Below the pieces are notes generated by a model. It was not told the origin of the DNA. It did no database searches and saw nothing but the letters and a program-made list of their open reading frames with translations. A stretch of 16,352 bases of DNA from positions 1 through 16,352 of the forward strand of contig JAGVXW010000021.1 of the NCBI GenBank assembly GCA_018303575.1, written 5' to 3'. The position numbers were made by a program, and so were the translations under genes. The stretch comes from Candidatus Woesearchaeota archaeon. Its GTDB lineage: Archaea; Nanobdellota; Nanobdellia; Woesearchaeales; WJIZ01. This document shows, in pieces, positions 1-7,197 of this stretch (position 1 is its first letter; each line of letters begins with the position of its first letter).

Positions 1-17
1 TGCCAGTCAGCAGGGTA

Positions 18-74
18 GGGTGATAGTGGGGTTTTCATGAGGGATCAATCCTCAAGCTGACCCTACTGTCACCT
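18..74 (+). other. Long imperfect inverted repeat / RNA hairpin
   Basis: Bases 18-33 pair with 59-74 as a 16-pair stem: 12 Watson-Crick pairs plus four imperfections (18/74, 24/68, 28/64, 33/59). All four imperfections are G-U on the plus strand. An inner stem pairs 38-42 (TGAGG) with 50-54 (CCTCA) around a 7-nt loop. On the minus strand the four wobbles would be A-C mismatches, so a plus-strand RNA is favoured. No poly-T follows, so it is not a classical intrinsic terminator. It could be the structured 3' end of an upstream transcript, a small RNA or a leader element. The structure is seen directly; the function is unknown. Confidence 0.5.
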
Positions 75-84
75 CTTATATAAA
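75..84 (+). promoter_or_regulatory. Distal TATA-like box upstream of the GT2/YfhO operon
   Basis: The run CTTATATAAA lies directly after the hairpin and about 58 nt before the ATG at 142. It would place a transcription start near 105-110 and give a leader of roughly 35 nt. It is a second candidate to the nearer box at 111-120. No start codon with an open frame lies at the distance expected for a leaderless gene. Confidence 0.4.
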
Positions 85-110
85 AACCCGAAAGTCCAGC
101 ATGTAGCAAC

Positions 111-120
111 CTTTTTAAAA
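111..120 (+). promoter_or_regulatory. TATA box for leaderless GT2 gene
   Basis: CTTTTTAAAA is centred about 26 nt before the ATG at 142. This is the spacing at which archaeal transcription would begin on or beside the start codon. No Shine-Dalgarno sequence precedes the ATG. Similar spacing is seen at the genes starting at 5691, 11639, 12648 and 12723. Confidence 0.6.
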
Positions 121-141
121 TCCCCTCGAATAATTGCCTTG

Positions 142-1041
142 ATGAAGCTCTCCATTGTCATTCCCGTCTACAATGAGCGCCAGAACATCGAGCCCTTGGC
201 GAAAGAGCTCTTCGCTGTCCTGGACCCGAAAGACGAGGTCATCTTCATCGACGACGGCTCCACAGACGGCAGCTATGAGGCGCTGAAGGAAATCGCCAGG
301 AAGAGGCCAAACGTTGTTGTCGCCGGCTTCCGCCGCAATTACGGCAAGTCCGCTGCCCTGATGGAAGGGTTTTCGCGCGCGAAAGGAAGCATCGTCATCA
401 CGATGGACGCTGATCTGCAGGACGACCCGAAGGAGATCCCGAAATTTGTGGCGAAGCTCAACGAGGGCTTCGACCTTGTCTCCGGATGGAAGTTCAGCAG
501 GCAGGACCCATTCACCAGGCGGTTCCCGTCAAGAGTGTTCAACTGGCTCACAAGAGCGCTGACGCATATCCCCCTGCACGACGCGAATTGCGGCTTCAAG
601 GCCTACACGAAAGAGGCGGCGAAGGCCGTAAAGATTCAGGGAGAATTGCACCGCTATATCCCTTCCCTGCTCGCGTGGCAGGGATTCACGATGGCAGAGA
701 TCAAAATCAACCACCGCAGGAGACTGCACGGCACCTCCAAATTCGGCACCAACCGGCTTGTCCGGGGATTCCTGGACCTTCTGACAGTGAAGTTCCTGAC
801 AACCTATGGAAGGAGGCCGCTGCATTTCTTCGGGCCTATCGGGTTGGTGATGTTTGTCGTAGGTGGAGCCATCTCCGCTATTCTGGCCTATGACCGCCTC
901 GTTCTAGGCCAGGCGATCGGCGGCAGGCCATTGCTCCTTCTCGGAGTCCTGCTCCTCGTCCTCGGAGTGCAGTTCTTCAGCCTCGGCTTCATCGGCGAGC
1001 TCATTTCAAGGGCAACAGAGGAGAAGCGTGAGCTGAAGTGA
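142..1041 (+). CDS. Membrane-anchored GT2 glycosyltransferase (polyprenyl-phosphate sugar synthase type)
   Basis: A 299-residue family 2 glycosyltransferase. The GT-A domain has the DDGSTD motif at residues 37-42 and the metal-binding D89-A-D91, followed by the lipid-handling segment H191-RRRLHGTSKFG typical of GtrB/CsbB/DPM1-like enzymes. Two C-terminal membrane helices lie at about 228-250 and 264-288. Such enzymes transfer a sugar from a nucleotide donor to a polyprenyl phosphate on the cytoplasmic face. ATG at 142 was chosen over an adjacent TTG at 139 because of the TATA box 26 nt upstream (leaderless). The stop overlaps the next gene's GTG by 4 bp. Next to two YfhO-like proteins, its likely role is to supply lipid-linked sugar to them. 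The sugar is not predictable. It could also serve protein N-glycosylation. Confidence 0.9.
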   Translation: MKLSIVIPVYNERQNIEPLAKELFAVLDPKDEVIFIDDGSTDGSYEALKEIARKRPNVVVAGFRRNYGKSAALMEGFSRAKGSIVITMDADLQDDPKEIPKFVAKLNEGFDLVSGWKFSRQDPFTRRFPSRVFNWLTRALTHIPLHDANCGFKAYTKEAAKAVKIQGELHRYIPSLLAWQGFTMAEIKINHRRRLHGTSKFGTNRLVRGFLDLLTVKFLTTYGRRPLHFFGPIGLVMFVVGGAISAILAYDRLVLGQAIGGRPLLLLGVLLLVLGVQFFSLGFIGELISRATEEKRELK

Positions 1042-3290
1042 AAAAAGACTGGCCGTTCTTGCTGGCGATTGTCCTCCTAGCAGTCATCTCGCTCTCCGGC
1101 TACTTCAACACGCTCCTTCCGGCGCATGACGTCTCTTCCGCTTATTTGCCTTGGGCGGAGATTCTCAAGCAATCAATAACTGAATACAAAGATCCCTGGC
1201 CCTTGTATCAACCCTATGGCTTCGCCGGCTCCCCTTTCCTGATGAAGCCCGTCCTCGGCCTCGATAGCCTCTATCTTATTACGCTTCTTCTCATTCCTAA
1301 CACCATTTTAGCAGTCAAGCTCACCTATGTCATCCTCTATATCATCGCCGGCATCTCCATGTTCTATCTCGCGAAATATCTGGGCATGGAGTCAAAATTT
1401 GCGTTCATCTCCGCCCTAGTGTACATGCTCAACGGCCACATCCTGAAGCTCCTCTACAGCTGGTGGCTGACGACGATAGGCGGCTACGCCCTGCTCCCTC
1501 TGGCCTTCCTCTGGGGCATGAAGGCGGTGCAGGAGGAATCCTGGGTGAAAAATAGCCTGATCGCCGGCATCATCTTCGCCCTCCTGTTCCGCCTCAACCC
1601 AGACATGAAAGTCGCGTATTGGCTCTTCCTTCTCTATGGCCTCTATCTCGCGTTCACCATCGCCACAGATCCAAAGACGTGGAAAAGAGCCCTATTCGTC
1701 GGCGCCATCATCCTCCTCGTCTTCGCCGGCCTTTCAGCCCAGCGCCTCCTTCCGAACGCTGAATATATCCAGACCACGAGCAGGGCTGAGACGAGTTGGG
1801 AGATCGCGTCGGGCAGGCCGCTGCTTTATGAGAAGATGTGGAACCGCCTCGTGGAGCCCATCTATGAAGGCATGCCCAAGATTCGACGCGCCCAGACCGG
1901 CGATCACATTGGCATCATTGCCTTTCTCCTAGCGCTCTTTATTATAACAAAAAAATGGAAAAATAAGACAGTCATATTCTTCACGCTCGGGACGCTCTTC
2001 TCCATCCTCGTCGCGAGCAACAGTTTCGGCCTGTATCGCCTGATGTGGGAAATCCTCCCTTTCTTCAAGAGCTTAAGATATCTCGACCGCAGTTTGTTCC
2101 TCTTTGTCTTTTGCGGCTCCATTCTGGCAGGATTGGGGGCAAAAGAATTCCTCCAAAACAAGAAAAACGCGTGGTGGCTTGGCCTGATCGCCCTGCTCTT
2201 CCTCAATCTCTGGGTCTTCAATGTCTCGCCCTACACTGACGCAACAACAAGCATATGGTCGGACGCGGATCTCGCCCGGCAGAATAACCATGTGCTCCAG
2301 TATGTCGCGAAACAGCCGGGAATCTTCAGGATCCAGACTTGGGAAACCAGGGGCATCGACTGGGGCACCGGCTTCTGGAACGTGCCGCTGAAGCTTGAGC
2401 ATATCTATGATTATGACACTTCCTGGAACCCGGCGTACATGAACGGTTATCTTGCTGTGGCGAACCAGAACCCGGCGAAGCTCTGGGGCCTGCTGAATGT
2501 CAGGTATGTCACGAGCCAGCAGCCGCTGAACAGCTCCGGGCTCATCCTCGTCAATCAGTTCCCGGCATGCGAGGAATGCTTCCCCTCCACCCCGGAATGG
2601 GGCAAGGCCTGGGGCCCGTATCTCTACGAGAACCTCCGCGCAATGCCGAGGGCCTGGGTCGTGGAGCGCGCTGTCCTCGTCCTGGGAGAGCCGCAGGCCG
2701 TGACGCAGGCTACGTACAGTCTCATGCTCTCGGCGGCCTTCGACCCCTGGAAAATCGTGTTCCTGAAAGACGCTGACATCAGCGAGGTTGACGCCGTGCT
2801 CCTCGTCTCCCAGCCCAGCCAGGAGCAGCTCGCCCGGCTCCAGGACTTCGTGAAGAAAGGAGGAAAGGTGCTCCCGGATGTCTTCGCGGGCAAGACAGAG
2901 GTCTCGGGAGAGGAGATCGAGGCGTACTTCACCAGCTTCCCGCAAGGAAAGGCGGTGAATGATTCCGGCATTATGACACTAAGCTTCAGCAGGAAGGAGA
3001 TTGACGTGGAAGGCGAAGGCTGGCTCATGCTCAGCGAACTCTATAGCCAGTACAAAGGCTGGGACGTGAAGGGCGCGACAGGGGAAAAAGAGCTCTTGGC
3101 AGCGAACGAGATGCTCACCACAGTCAGACTCGACGGTGCAGAAGGCACGGTGGTGTTCACCTACGCCCCCCGCTCTGTATTCTGGGGCCGGATCATCACG
3201 CTTTTTTCAATCATCGTCATCGCATTTTTACTCTGGAGACTGAGACAAAAGAGAGGTGAGGTTCATGAAGGAATGGCTGCAGCGCAATAG
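1038..3290 (+). CDS. YfhO-like GT-C membrane glycosyltransferase, copy 1
   Basis: A 750-residue polytopic membrane protein. The N-terminal helix at about 7-27 is followed by an extracytoplasmic loop with D31 (AHDVSSAY), the position of the GT-C catalytic acid, and by the loop phrase PLYQPYGFAGSPF. Many helices run to about residue 400, then a large soluble domain, then a final helix near 725-745. The soluble domain ends in the YfhO-type phrase YKGWDVKGATGEK. A CxxC pair lies at C511/C514. It starts with GTG in a 4-bp overlap with the GT2 gene, with GAGGAG upstream. It is a diverged tandem paralog of the next gene, sharing GPYLYEN, LPDVFAG-like and FTYAPRS phrases. Known YfhO proteins transfer sugars from polyprenyl-phosphate carriers to surface polymers. 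The acceptor here is unknown. Confidence 0.8.
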   Translation: MKKDWPFLLAIVLLAVISLSGYFNTLLPAHDVSSAYLPWAEILKQSITEYKDPWPLYQPYGFAGSPFLMKPVLGLDSLYLITLLLIPNTILAVKLTYVILYIIAGISMFYLAKYLGMESKFAFISALVYMLNGHILKLLYSWWLTTIGGYALLPLAFLWGMKAVQEESWVKNSLIAGIIFALLFRLNPDMKVAYWLFLLYGLYLAFTIATDPKTWKRALFVGAIILLVFAGLSAQRLLPNAEYIQTTSRAETSWEIASGRPLLYEKMWNRLVEPIYEGMPKIRRAQTGDHIGIIAFLLALFIITKKWKNKTVIFFTLGTLFSILVASNSFGLYRLMWEILPFFKSLRYLDRSLFLFVFCGSILAGLGAKEFLQNKKNAWWLGLIALLFLNLWVFNVSPYTDATTSIWSDADLARQNNHVLQYVAKQPGIFRIQTWETRGIDWGTGFWNVPLKLEHIYDYDTSWNPAYMNGYLAVANQNPAKLWGLLNVRYVTSQQPLNSSGLILVNQFPACEECFPSTPEWGKAWGPYLYENLRAMPRAWVVERAVLVLGEPQAVTQATYSLMLSAAFDPWKIVFLKDADISEVDAVLLVSQPSQEQLARLQDFVKKGGKVLPDVFAGKTEVSGEEIEAYFTSFPQGKAVNDSGIMTLSFSRKEIDVEGEGWLMLSELYSQYKGWDVKGATGEKELLAANEMLTTVRLDGAEGTVVFTYAPRSVFWGRIITLFSIIVIAFLLWRLRQKRGEVHEGMAAAQ
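3253..3259 (+). promoter_or_regulatory. Shine-Dalgarno site GAGGTGA deciding the start of YfhO copy 2
   Basis: GAGGTGA is complementary to the conserved archaeal 16S 3' end and lies five bases before the ATG at 3265. It lies inside the 3' coding end of copy 1, so translation of the two paralogs is probably coupled. Confidence 0.65.
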
Positions 3291-5667
3291 GACGCATATC
3301 TTCTTTTGCCTCCTCATCCTCCTTTCCATCCTGGTTGTCCATTATAAACTTGTCCTCGAGCCGAATAAGATCTACGCCAAGCACGATATTCTCGGCTATG
3401 AATACATCAATCTGCAGGAGCTCGGCCAGCAGTTGAGGCAAGGCGAGTTCCCGCTCTGGACGAATCAGATTTTCGGCGGCACCCCCTTCTTCGCGCAGCC
3501 GCAGGTCATCACCGCGCCCCACATCGTCGTGCTTGCCTGGCTCCTCTACAACAATACCCAGCTCCTCATCAACCTAGGGACCCTGCTCAATGTCCTGATT
3601 GCCGGCCTGGCGATGTATTATCTCATGCTCCGGCTCAAAGTGGAGCCGAGATTCGCGTTCATCTCGGCGCTCGTCTTCATGTTCTCCGGCCAGGGTCTGA
3701 TCCTCACGCTCTCCTGGTTCACGAGGCAGACGACGATTATCTTCACGCCCCTAGTCTTCCTGTTCGCCTATCTTGCGCTCTATGACGACAAAGGGATGAA
3801 GCAAGCGATCGCTGACGCCCTGCTCGCCGCCCTCTTTCTCACCTTCCAGTTCCACACCGGGGGAATCGATTATGCACTCTTCATGATCCTGATGTTCCTC
3901 GGCCTCGGCCTCGTCTATCTCATCGGGAAGCAGCCGCAGAAAAGGGTTCTCCGTCTTGGAATTGTTGGCGCTGTCATCGGAGTGGCGTTCCTCGGCCTGT
4001 TCGCGATGAAGCTGCTTCCCCTTACTGAATTCGGCGAAGTCTCCAGCAAGAGCCAGGGCTTCGACTTCGACAGCTGGAGAGGCCAGCATATCGAGATCGA
4101 GAATCCGGGAGACTTTTTCCAGATGTTTGTCACCCCCTACCTGACCCGCTTTGATGTCGGCACCACCATCGGCCTTATTGGCCTGCTCCTCCTCTTGCTC
4201 ACGCTTCCGCGAATCAGGCGCCGACCTGTGCTCACGTTCTGGGTCATCCTTGTCATCGCGATCCTGTTCACGGTCGGTTTCAAGCCGTTCCTGTATCCTT
4301 TCTACAAGTTCGTGCCGGGTATGGACAAGCTCCACCATGTCGCGAGAGCCGCGTATATCCTGCAGTTTGCGGCCGCCGCCCTAGCCGGATTTGGAGCTTC
4401 GTATCTCTTTGAGAAACTCAAGGAGAAGAATGTGAGAAAAACCGTTGTGTTGGGTCTCTATTGGCTTGTTGCGCTCCTCATTGTCATCGAGCTGGGCTTC
4501 ATCGAGAGCAGGATCCTCAAGCCGGGCAAGGTGATGGAGCCGAATGACTGGAGCAGGTATGACTTCCGGGAGGAGCTCGACGCCAACCAGATGATGCAGT
4601 ATCTCGGCCAGCAGGAAGGGATTTTCAGGGTCAACCATTTCAGCCACAGCTCGATTTGCGGCATCGCCCTCAACCATCTTTCCTATCATGGCCTTGAGCC
4701 ATTGTATGGCTGCTTCAGCGTCTGGATCCCGGAATACTTCAATGTCTATCTCTCGGTCGCGTATCAGGATCCAGCAAGATTGAAGGGCATGCTCAACACA
4801 AAGTATTTCTTCGAAGATGCTCCGCTCAACGTTTCCGGCCTGAAGCTGGTGAAAACCTTCCCGCCGTGCGAGACCTGCTGGCAGAACCCGATGGACGGCG
4901 GCGCCCTGGATGGCCCCTATCTCTATGAGAATGAGCAAGTTCTGCCGAGAGCGTATCTCGCTTCGAATGGCATCCTCGTCGCAGGCCCGCCTGATCGCGT
5001 CAGGGGCATCGCCTACACGCTGCTCCTGCATCCTGACTTCAGCCCTGTTGATGCCGCCATAATCATGCATGAGGGCTCGATGGATGATATCTCCAGCGAA
5101 GAGCTAAGTCGCTTTAACGCAATCATCCTGACAGAAACTCCTTCACCGACAGCCGCGCAGCGCCTCAAGAGTTCCGCGGACAAAGGGGGCCTTGTCTTGC
5201 CGGACATCTTCAATGGCCAGCAGGATGTCTCCCAAGAGGAGCTTTCCGCTATCCTCACCGGATTCTCCAAATCCTATTCTCAAGTCAAGGAGATCCCGAT
5301 AACAAAATACACGGACAACTCGCGGACGCTGCGACTGAAAGGGGAAAAGGGCTTCCTTGTCCTGGCCGAGAAGTTCTTCTTATTTGAAGGCTGGAATCCG
5401 AAAATCGATGGGAAGACTCTTCCTATCGTGAGGGCGAACGGCATCAACTCAGCGGTGTATCTCGACGGCCAGCAGGGAGATCTCGTTTTCAAGTACAAGC
5501 CAAAGAGCTTCCTGAGGGGCACGCTCATCAGCGTCCTCACCTTGTTAGGGATGATAGGATATTTTTTCTGGCTGAAACGAGGTAGGAGCAAGCCGCGTCT
5601 TGAGAACGAGATTGAGAGAGGAAGGCTTGACACTAATATTTTACAACAAGATACAAAAGATTTATAA
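3265..5667 (+). CDS. YfhO-like GT-C membrane glycosyltransferase, copy 2
   Basis: An 800-residue paralog of the preceding gene. The first loop carries D41 (KHDILGYEY) and the conserved phrase FPLWTNQIFGGTPFF. About a dozen helices follow to about residue 420, then an extracytoplasmic domain with C535/C538 (CETC), GPYLYENE, LPDIFNG, FEGWNPKIDGKTLP and VFKYKPKSF, then one last helix. The start is ATG 3265, not GTG 3256, because GAGGTGA at 3253-3259 is a near-perfect archaeal Shine-Dalgarno site that covers the GTG and is well spaced from the ATG. The gene then overlaps the upstream one by 26 bp. A short charged tail follows the last helix. Probably a lipid-sugar-dependent transferase working with the GT2. 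The two copies have diverged enough to suggest different acceptors or linkages (inference). Confidence 0.8.
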   Translation: MKEWLQRNRTHIFFCLLILLSILVVHYKLVLEPNKIYAKHDILGYEYINLQELGQQLRQGEFPLWTNQIFGGTPFFAQPQVITAPHIVVLAWLLYNNTQLLINLGTLLNVLIAGLAMYYLMLRLKVEPRFAFISALVFMFSGQGLILTLSWFTRQTTIIFTPLVFLFAYLALYDDKGMKQAIADALLAALFLTFQFHTGGIDYALFMILMFLGLGLVYLIGKQPQKRVLRLGIVGAVIGVAFLGLFAMKLLPLTEFGEVSSKSQGFDFDSWRGQHIEIENPGDFFQMFVTPYLTRFDVGTTIGLIGLLLLLLTLPRIRRRPVLTFWVILVIAILFTVGFKPFLYPFYKFVPGMDKLHHVARAAYILQFAAAALAGFGASYLFEKLKEKNVRKTVVLGLYWLVALLIVIELGFIESRILKPGKVMEPNDWSRYDFREELDANQMMQYLGQQEGIFRVNHFSHSSICGIALNHLSYHGLEPLYGCFSVWIPEYFNVYLSVAYQDPARLKGMLNTKYFFEDAPLNVSGLKLVKTFPPCETCWQNPMDGGALDGPYLYENEQVLPRAYLASNGILVAGPPDRVRGIAYTLLLHPDFSPVDAAIIMHEGSMDDISSEELSRFNAIILTETPSPTAAQRLKSSADKGGLVLPDIFNGQQDVSQEELSAILTGFSKSYSQVKEIPITKYTDNSRTLRLKGEKGFLVLAEKFFLFEGWNPKIDGKTLPIVRANGINSAVYLDGQQGDLVFKYKPKSFLRGTLISVLTLLGMIGYFFWLKRGRSKPRLENEIERGRLDTNILQQDTKDL

Positions 5668-5670
5668 ATA
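5661..5670 (+). promoter_or_regulatory. TATA box overlapping the upstream stop codon
   Basis: TTTATAAATA is centred about 25 nt before ATG 5691 and contains the TAA stop (5665-5667) of the YfhO copy 2 gene. No Shine-Dalgarno site precedes 5691. The HTH/NTase pair therefore probably has its own leaderless promoter inside the end of the glycan operon. Confidence 0.65.
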
Positions 5671-5690
5671 AATTGTATTCTATTGTAATC

Positions 5691-6557
5691 ATGCGGCTCT
5701 CAAAAGCGGAATTGAAGATCCTGGAACAGCTGGCGAAGGGCAATGACGGGCTGGCTGGGATAGCCGAAGCGCTGAATCGGGACAGGAGCCAGATCTACAG
5801 GACAGTTCAGCGCCTGGGCCAAAAAGACTTCCTAACATTGAAAGAGGGGATGATACTCGCGGTCAATTCAACGCATGTTTCGCTACTCCTGCAGCTCCTG
5901 GCGAGGTTTCCAGCCGTTATACAGCCGCTTTCTGACAGCGGAATCGCGGTATTCTGCGCTAGTCTTGTCCCGAAAACGGTGAAGGAGATTGCGAGGGCGA
6001 CGGGAATACGGCCAAGCATGGTATACCATAAGCTGCAATCGGCAAAAAGCATGAGCTTTATCGCGATTGTTGACGGCGAATATGCGCTGAACGACGCGAT
6101 TTGGCCCGAAGCGAAGGCGTTTCTGGAGGAGGCGATGAGATATGAAGCAGCGTCCGACAGGAGAGCCCCGCCGGGCGCGATAATCTATTTCAAAAATGAG
6201 AGGGAGATCGTCTTTTCGTCTGAGAAAGAGGTGGACGCGGCGTTGACGGCATTCTCCGCTTTTGAACGGTTCGGAATAAAACTGCTCGTCCCTTATCCCT
6301 TCTATTATCTTCCAAAAAAAGAGCTTTCACGGCAGGAAGTCCTGAGGCACGCATTGGCGGTCACGGAAAAAGAGAAGACCGTCAGCAACCTAATGTATGT
6401 GGCTTTGTTTTATATAAAGTATAAGCCAAAACTAAAAAAGATCAAGCATGATTTCCTAAACAAGATTGGAAGCGTGCTTGCCGGCCAAAAGGTCGCGCGG
6501 TATCCGACGCTCGATGAGATGAAGGAGAAGGCCGAGATCTATGATATCGAACTTTAG
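5691..6557 (+). CDS. Tandem winged-helix DNA-binding protein (putative AbiEi-like antitoxin/regulator)
   Basis: A 288-residue protein with two predicted winged helices. The first is at about 3-60, with recognition region NRDRSQIYRTVQRL. The second is at about 92-135, with GIRPSMVYHKLQ. A C-terminal domain at about 160-288 contains FSAFERFGIKLLVPY and a lysine-rich stretch (KYKPKLKKIKHD), and I do not recognise it firmly. ATG 5691 was preferred to a TTG at 5673 because a TATA box lies 25 nt upstream. Its 3' end overlaps the nucleotidyltransferase gene by 17 bp. HTH proteins co-encoded with DUF6036/AbiEii-type nucleotidyltransferases are known as antitoxin-regulators, so autoregulation is plausible. 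A plain TrmB-like transcription factor for the glycan locus is the alternative. Confidence 0.65.
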   Translation: MRLSKAELKILEQLAKGNDGLAGIAEALNRDRSQIYRTVQRLGQKDFLTLKEGMILAVNSTHVSLLLQLLARFPAVIQPLSDSGIAVFCASLVPKTVKEIARATGIRPSMVYHKLQSAKSMSFIAIVDGEYALNDAIWPEAKAFLEEAMRYEAASDRRAPPGAIIYFKNEREIVFSSEKEVDAALTAFSAFERFGIKLLVPYPFYYLPKKELSRQEVLRHALAVTEKEKTVSNLMYVALFYIKYKPKLKKIKHDFLNKIGSVLAGQKVARYPTLDEMKEKAEIYDIEL

Positions 6558-7197
6558 CCAGATAACGGAGTTCATGGATGAGGTGGACAAACTGCTGGAG
6601 ATCCCGGTGCATCTGTATCTTATCGGCGGTGGCATGATGCTGTTCCAGAAGCTGAAGACCGCCACGAAAGATATAGATCTGATTGTTGAGACGAGAAGGG
6701 AATTTGGGGAGGTCGAAAGCGTTTTGAGGAAAAGCGGTTTCAGAAGCGGCATGCCGGTGGTGAGATGGCAGGGAAAGGCGGATTTGAGCCAGATACTCAT
6801 AAGGGGGGAACTCAGGATCGACCTCTTCCAGAAAAAAGTATGTGGCGGATTCTCATTGACGGAATCGATGAAGAAAAGAGGAACCGAGGTTCTCAGGCTC
6901 AAGAAGGTGACCCTAAGCGCTTGCTCTCTTGAGGATGTGTTTATCCTAAAGACATTCACGGAAAGGCCCGGAGACATTGATGATTGCGTGGCTTTGGCGA
7001 AGAAATCGCTCAATTGGAAAGTGGTGCTTCGGGAGATCCGCCTTCAGGTAAGGAGATCAGGAAACCCGGTGTGGATCACCTGGATAGGTGAAAGGCTGGA
7101 TCTGCTCAAGGAGAGAGAGGTGCTGATACCTATAATGAATCAGGTGGACAAGCTCAGACTGGCCTATTTCGATGACTACGAGAAAAGGCATCCCTAA
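6541..7197 (+). CDS. Nucleotidyltransferase (DUF6036/AbiEii-like), putative toxin of the HTH pair
   Basis: A 218-residue protein of the Pol-beta nucleotidyltransferase superfamily. The core motif is visible: GGG at 29-31, D44-I-D46 in TATKDIDLIVE, and a third acidic residue D94 in ELRIDLFQ. The C-terminal part has R142-PGDIDD, the R..D..D pattern common in DUF6036 and AbiEii-like proteins. All three catalytic acids are present, so activity is expected. ATG 6541 overlaps the HTH gene, with GGAG at 6524-6527; ATG 6573 is a weaker alternative. Its stop overlaps by 3 nt the stop of the convergent oxidoreductase gene. In related systems the nucleotidyltransferase modifies tRNA, another RNA or a protein; no substrate can be read here. 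A housekeeping nucleotidyltransferase role is not excluded. Confidence 0.7.
   Translation: MISNFSQITEFMDEVDKLLEIPVHLYLIGGGMMLFQKLKTATKDIDLIVETRREFGEVESVLRKSGFRSGMPVVRWQGKADLSQILIRGELRIDLFQKKVCGGFSLTESMKKRGTEVLRLKKVTLSACSLEDVFILKTFTERPGDIDDCVALAKKSLNWKVVLREIRLQVRRSGNPVWITWIGERLDLLKEREVLIPIMNQVDKLRLAYFDDYEKRHP

Noticed and set aside
18..74. Intrinsic terminator or CRISPR repeat
   Set aside because: No poly-T follows the hairpin on either side, and no second copy or spacer pattern is present.
2073..2945. Long open frame on the minus strand (about 290 codons) inside YfhO copy 1
   Set aside because: Antisense shadow of a well-supported membrane protein gene. Its product is low-complexity and charged, as expected from antisense of hydrophobic codons, with no promoter or recognisable motif.
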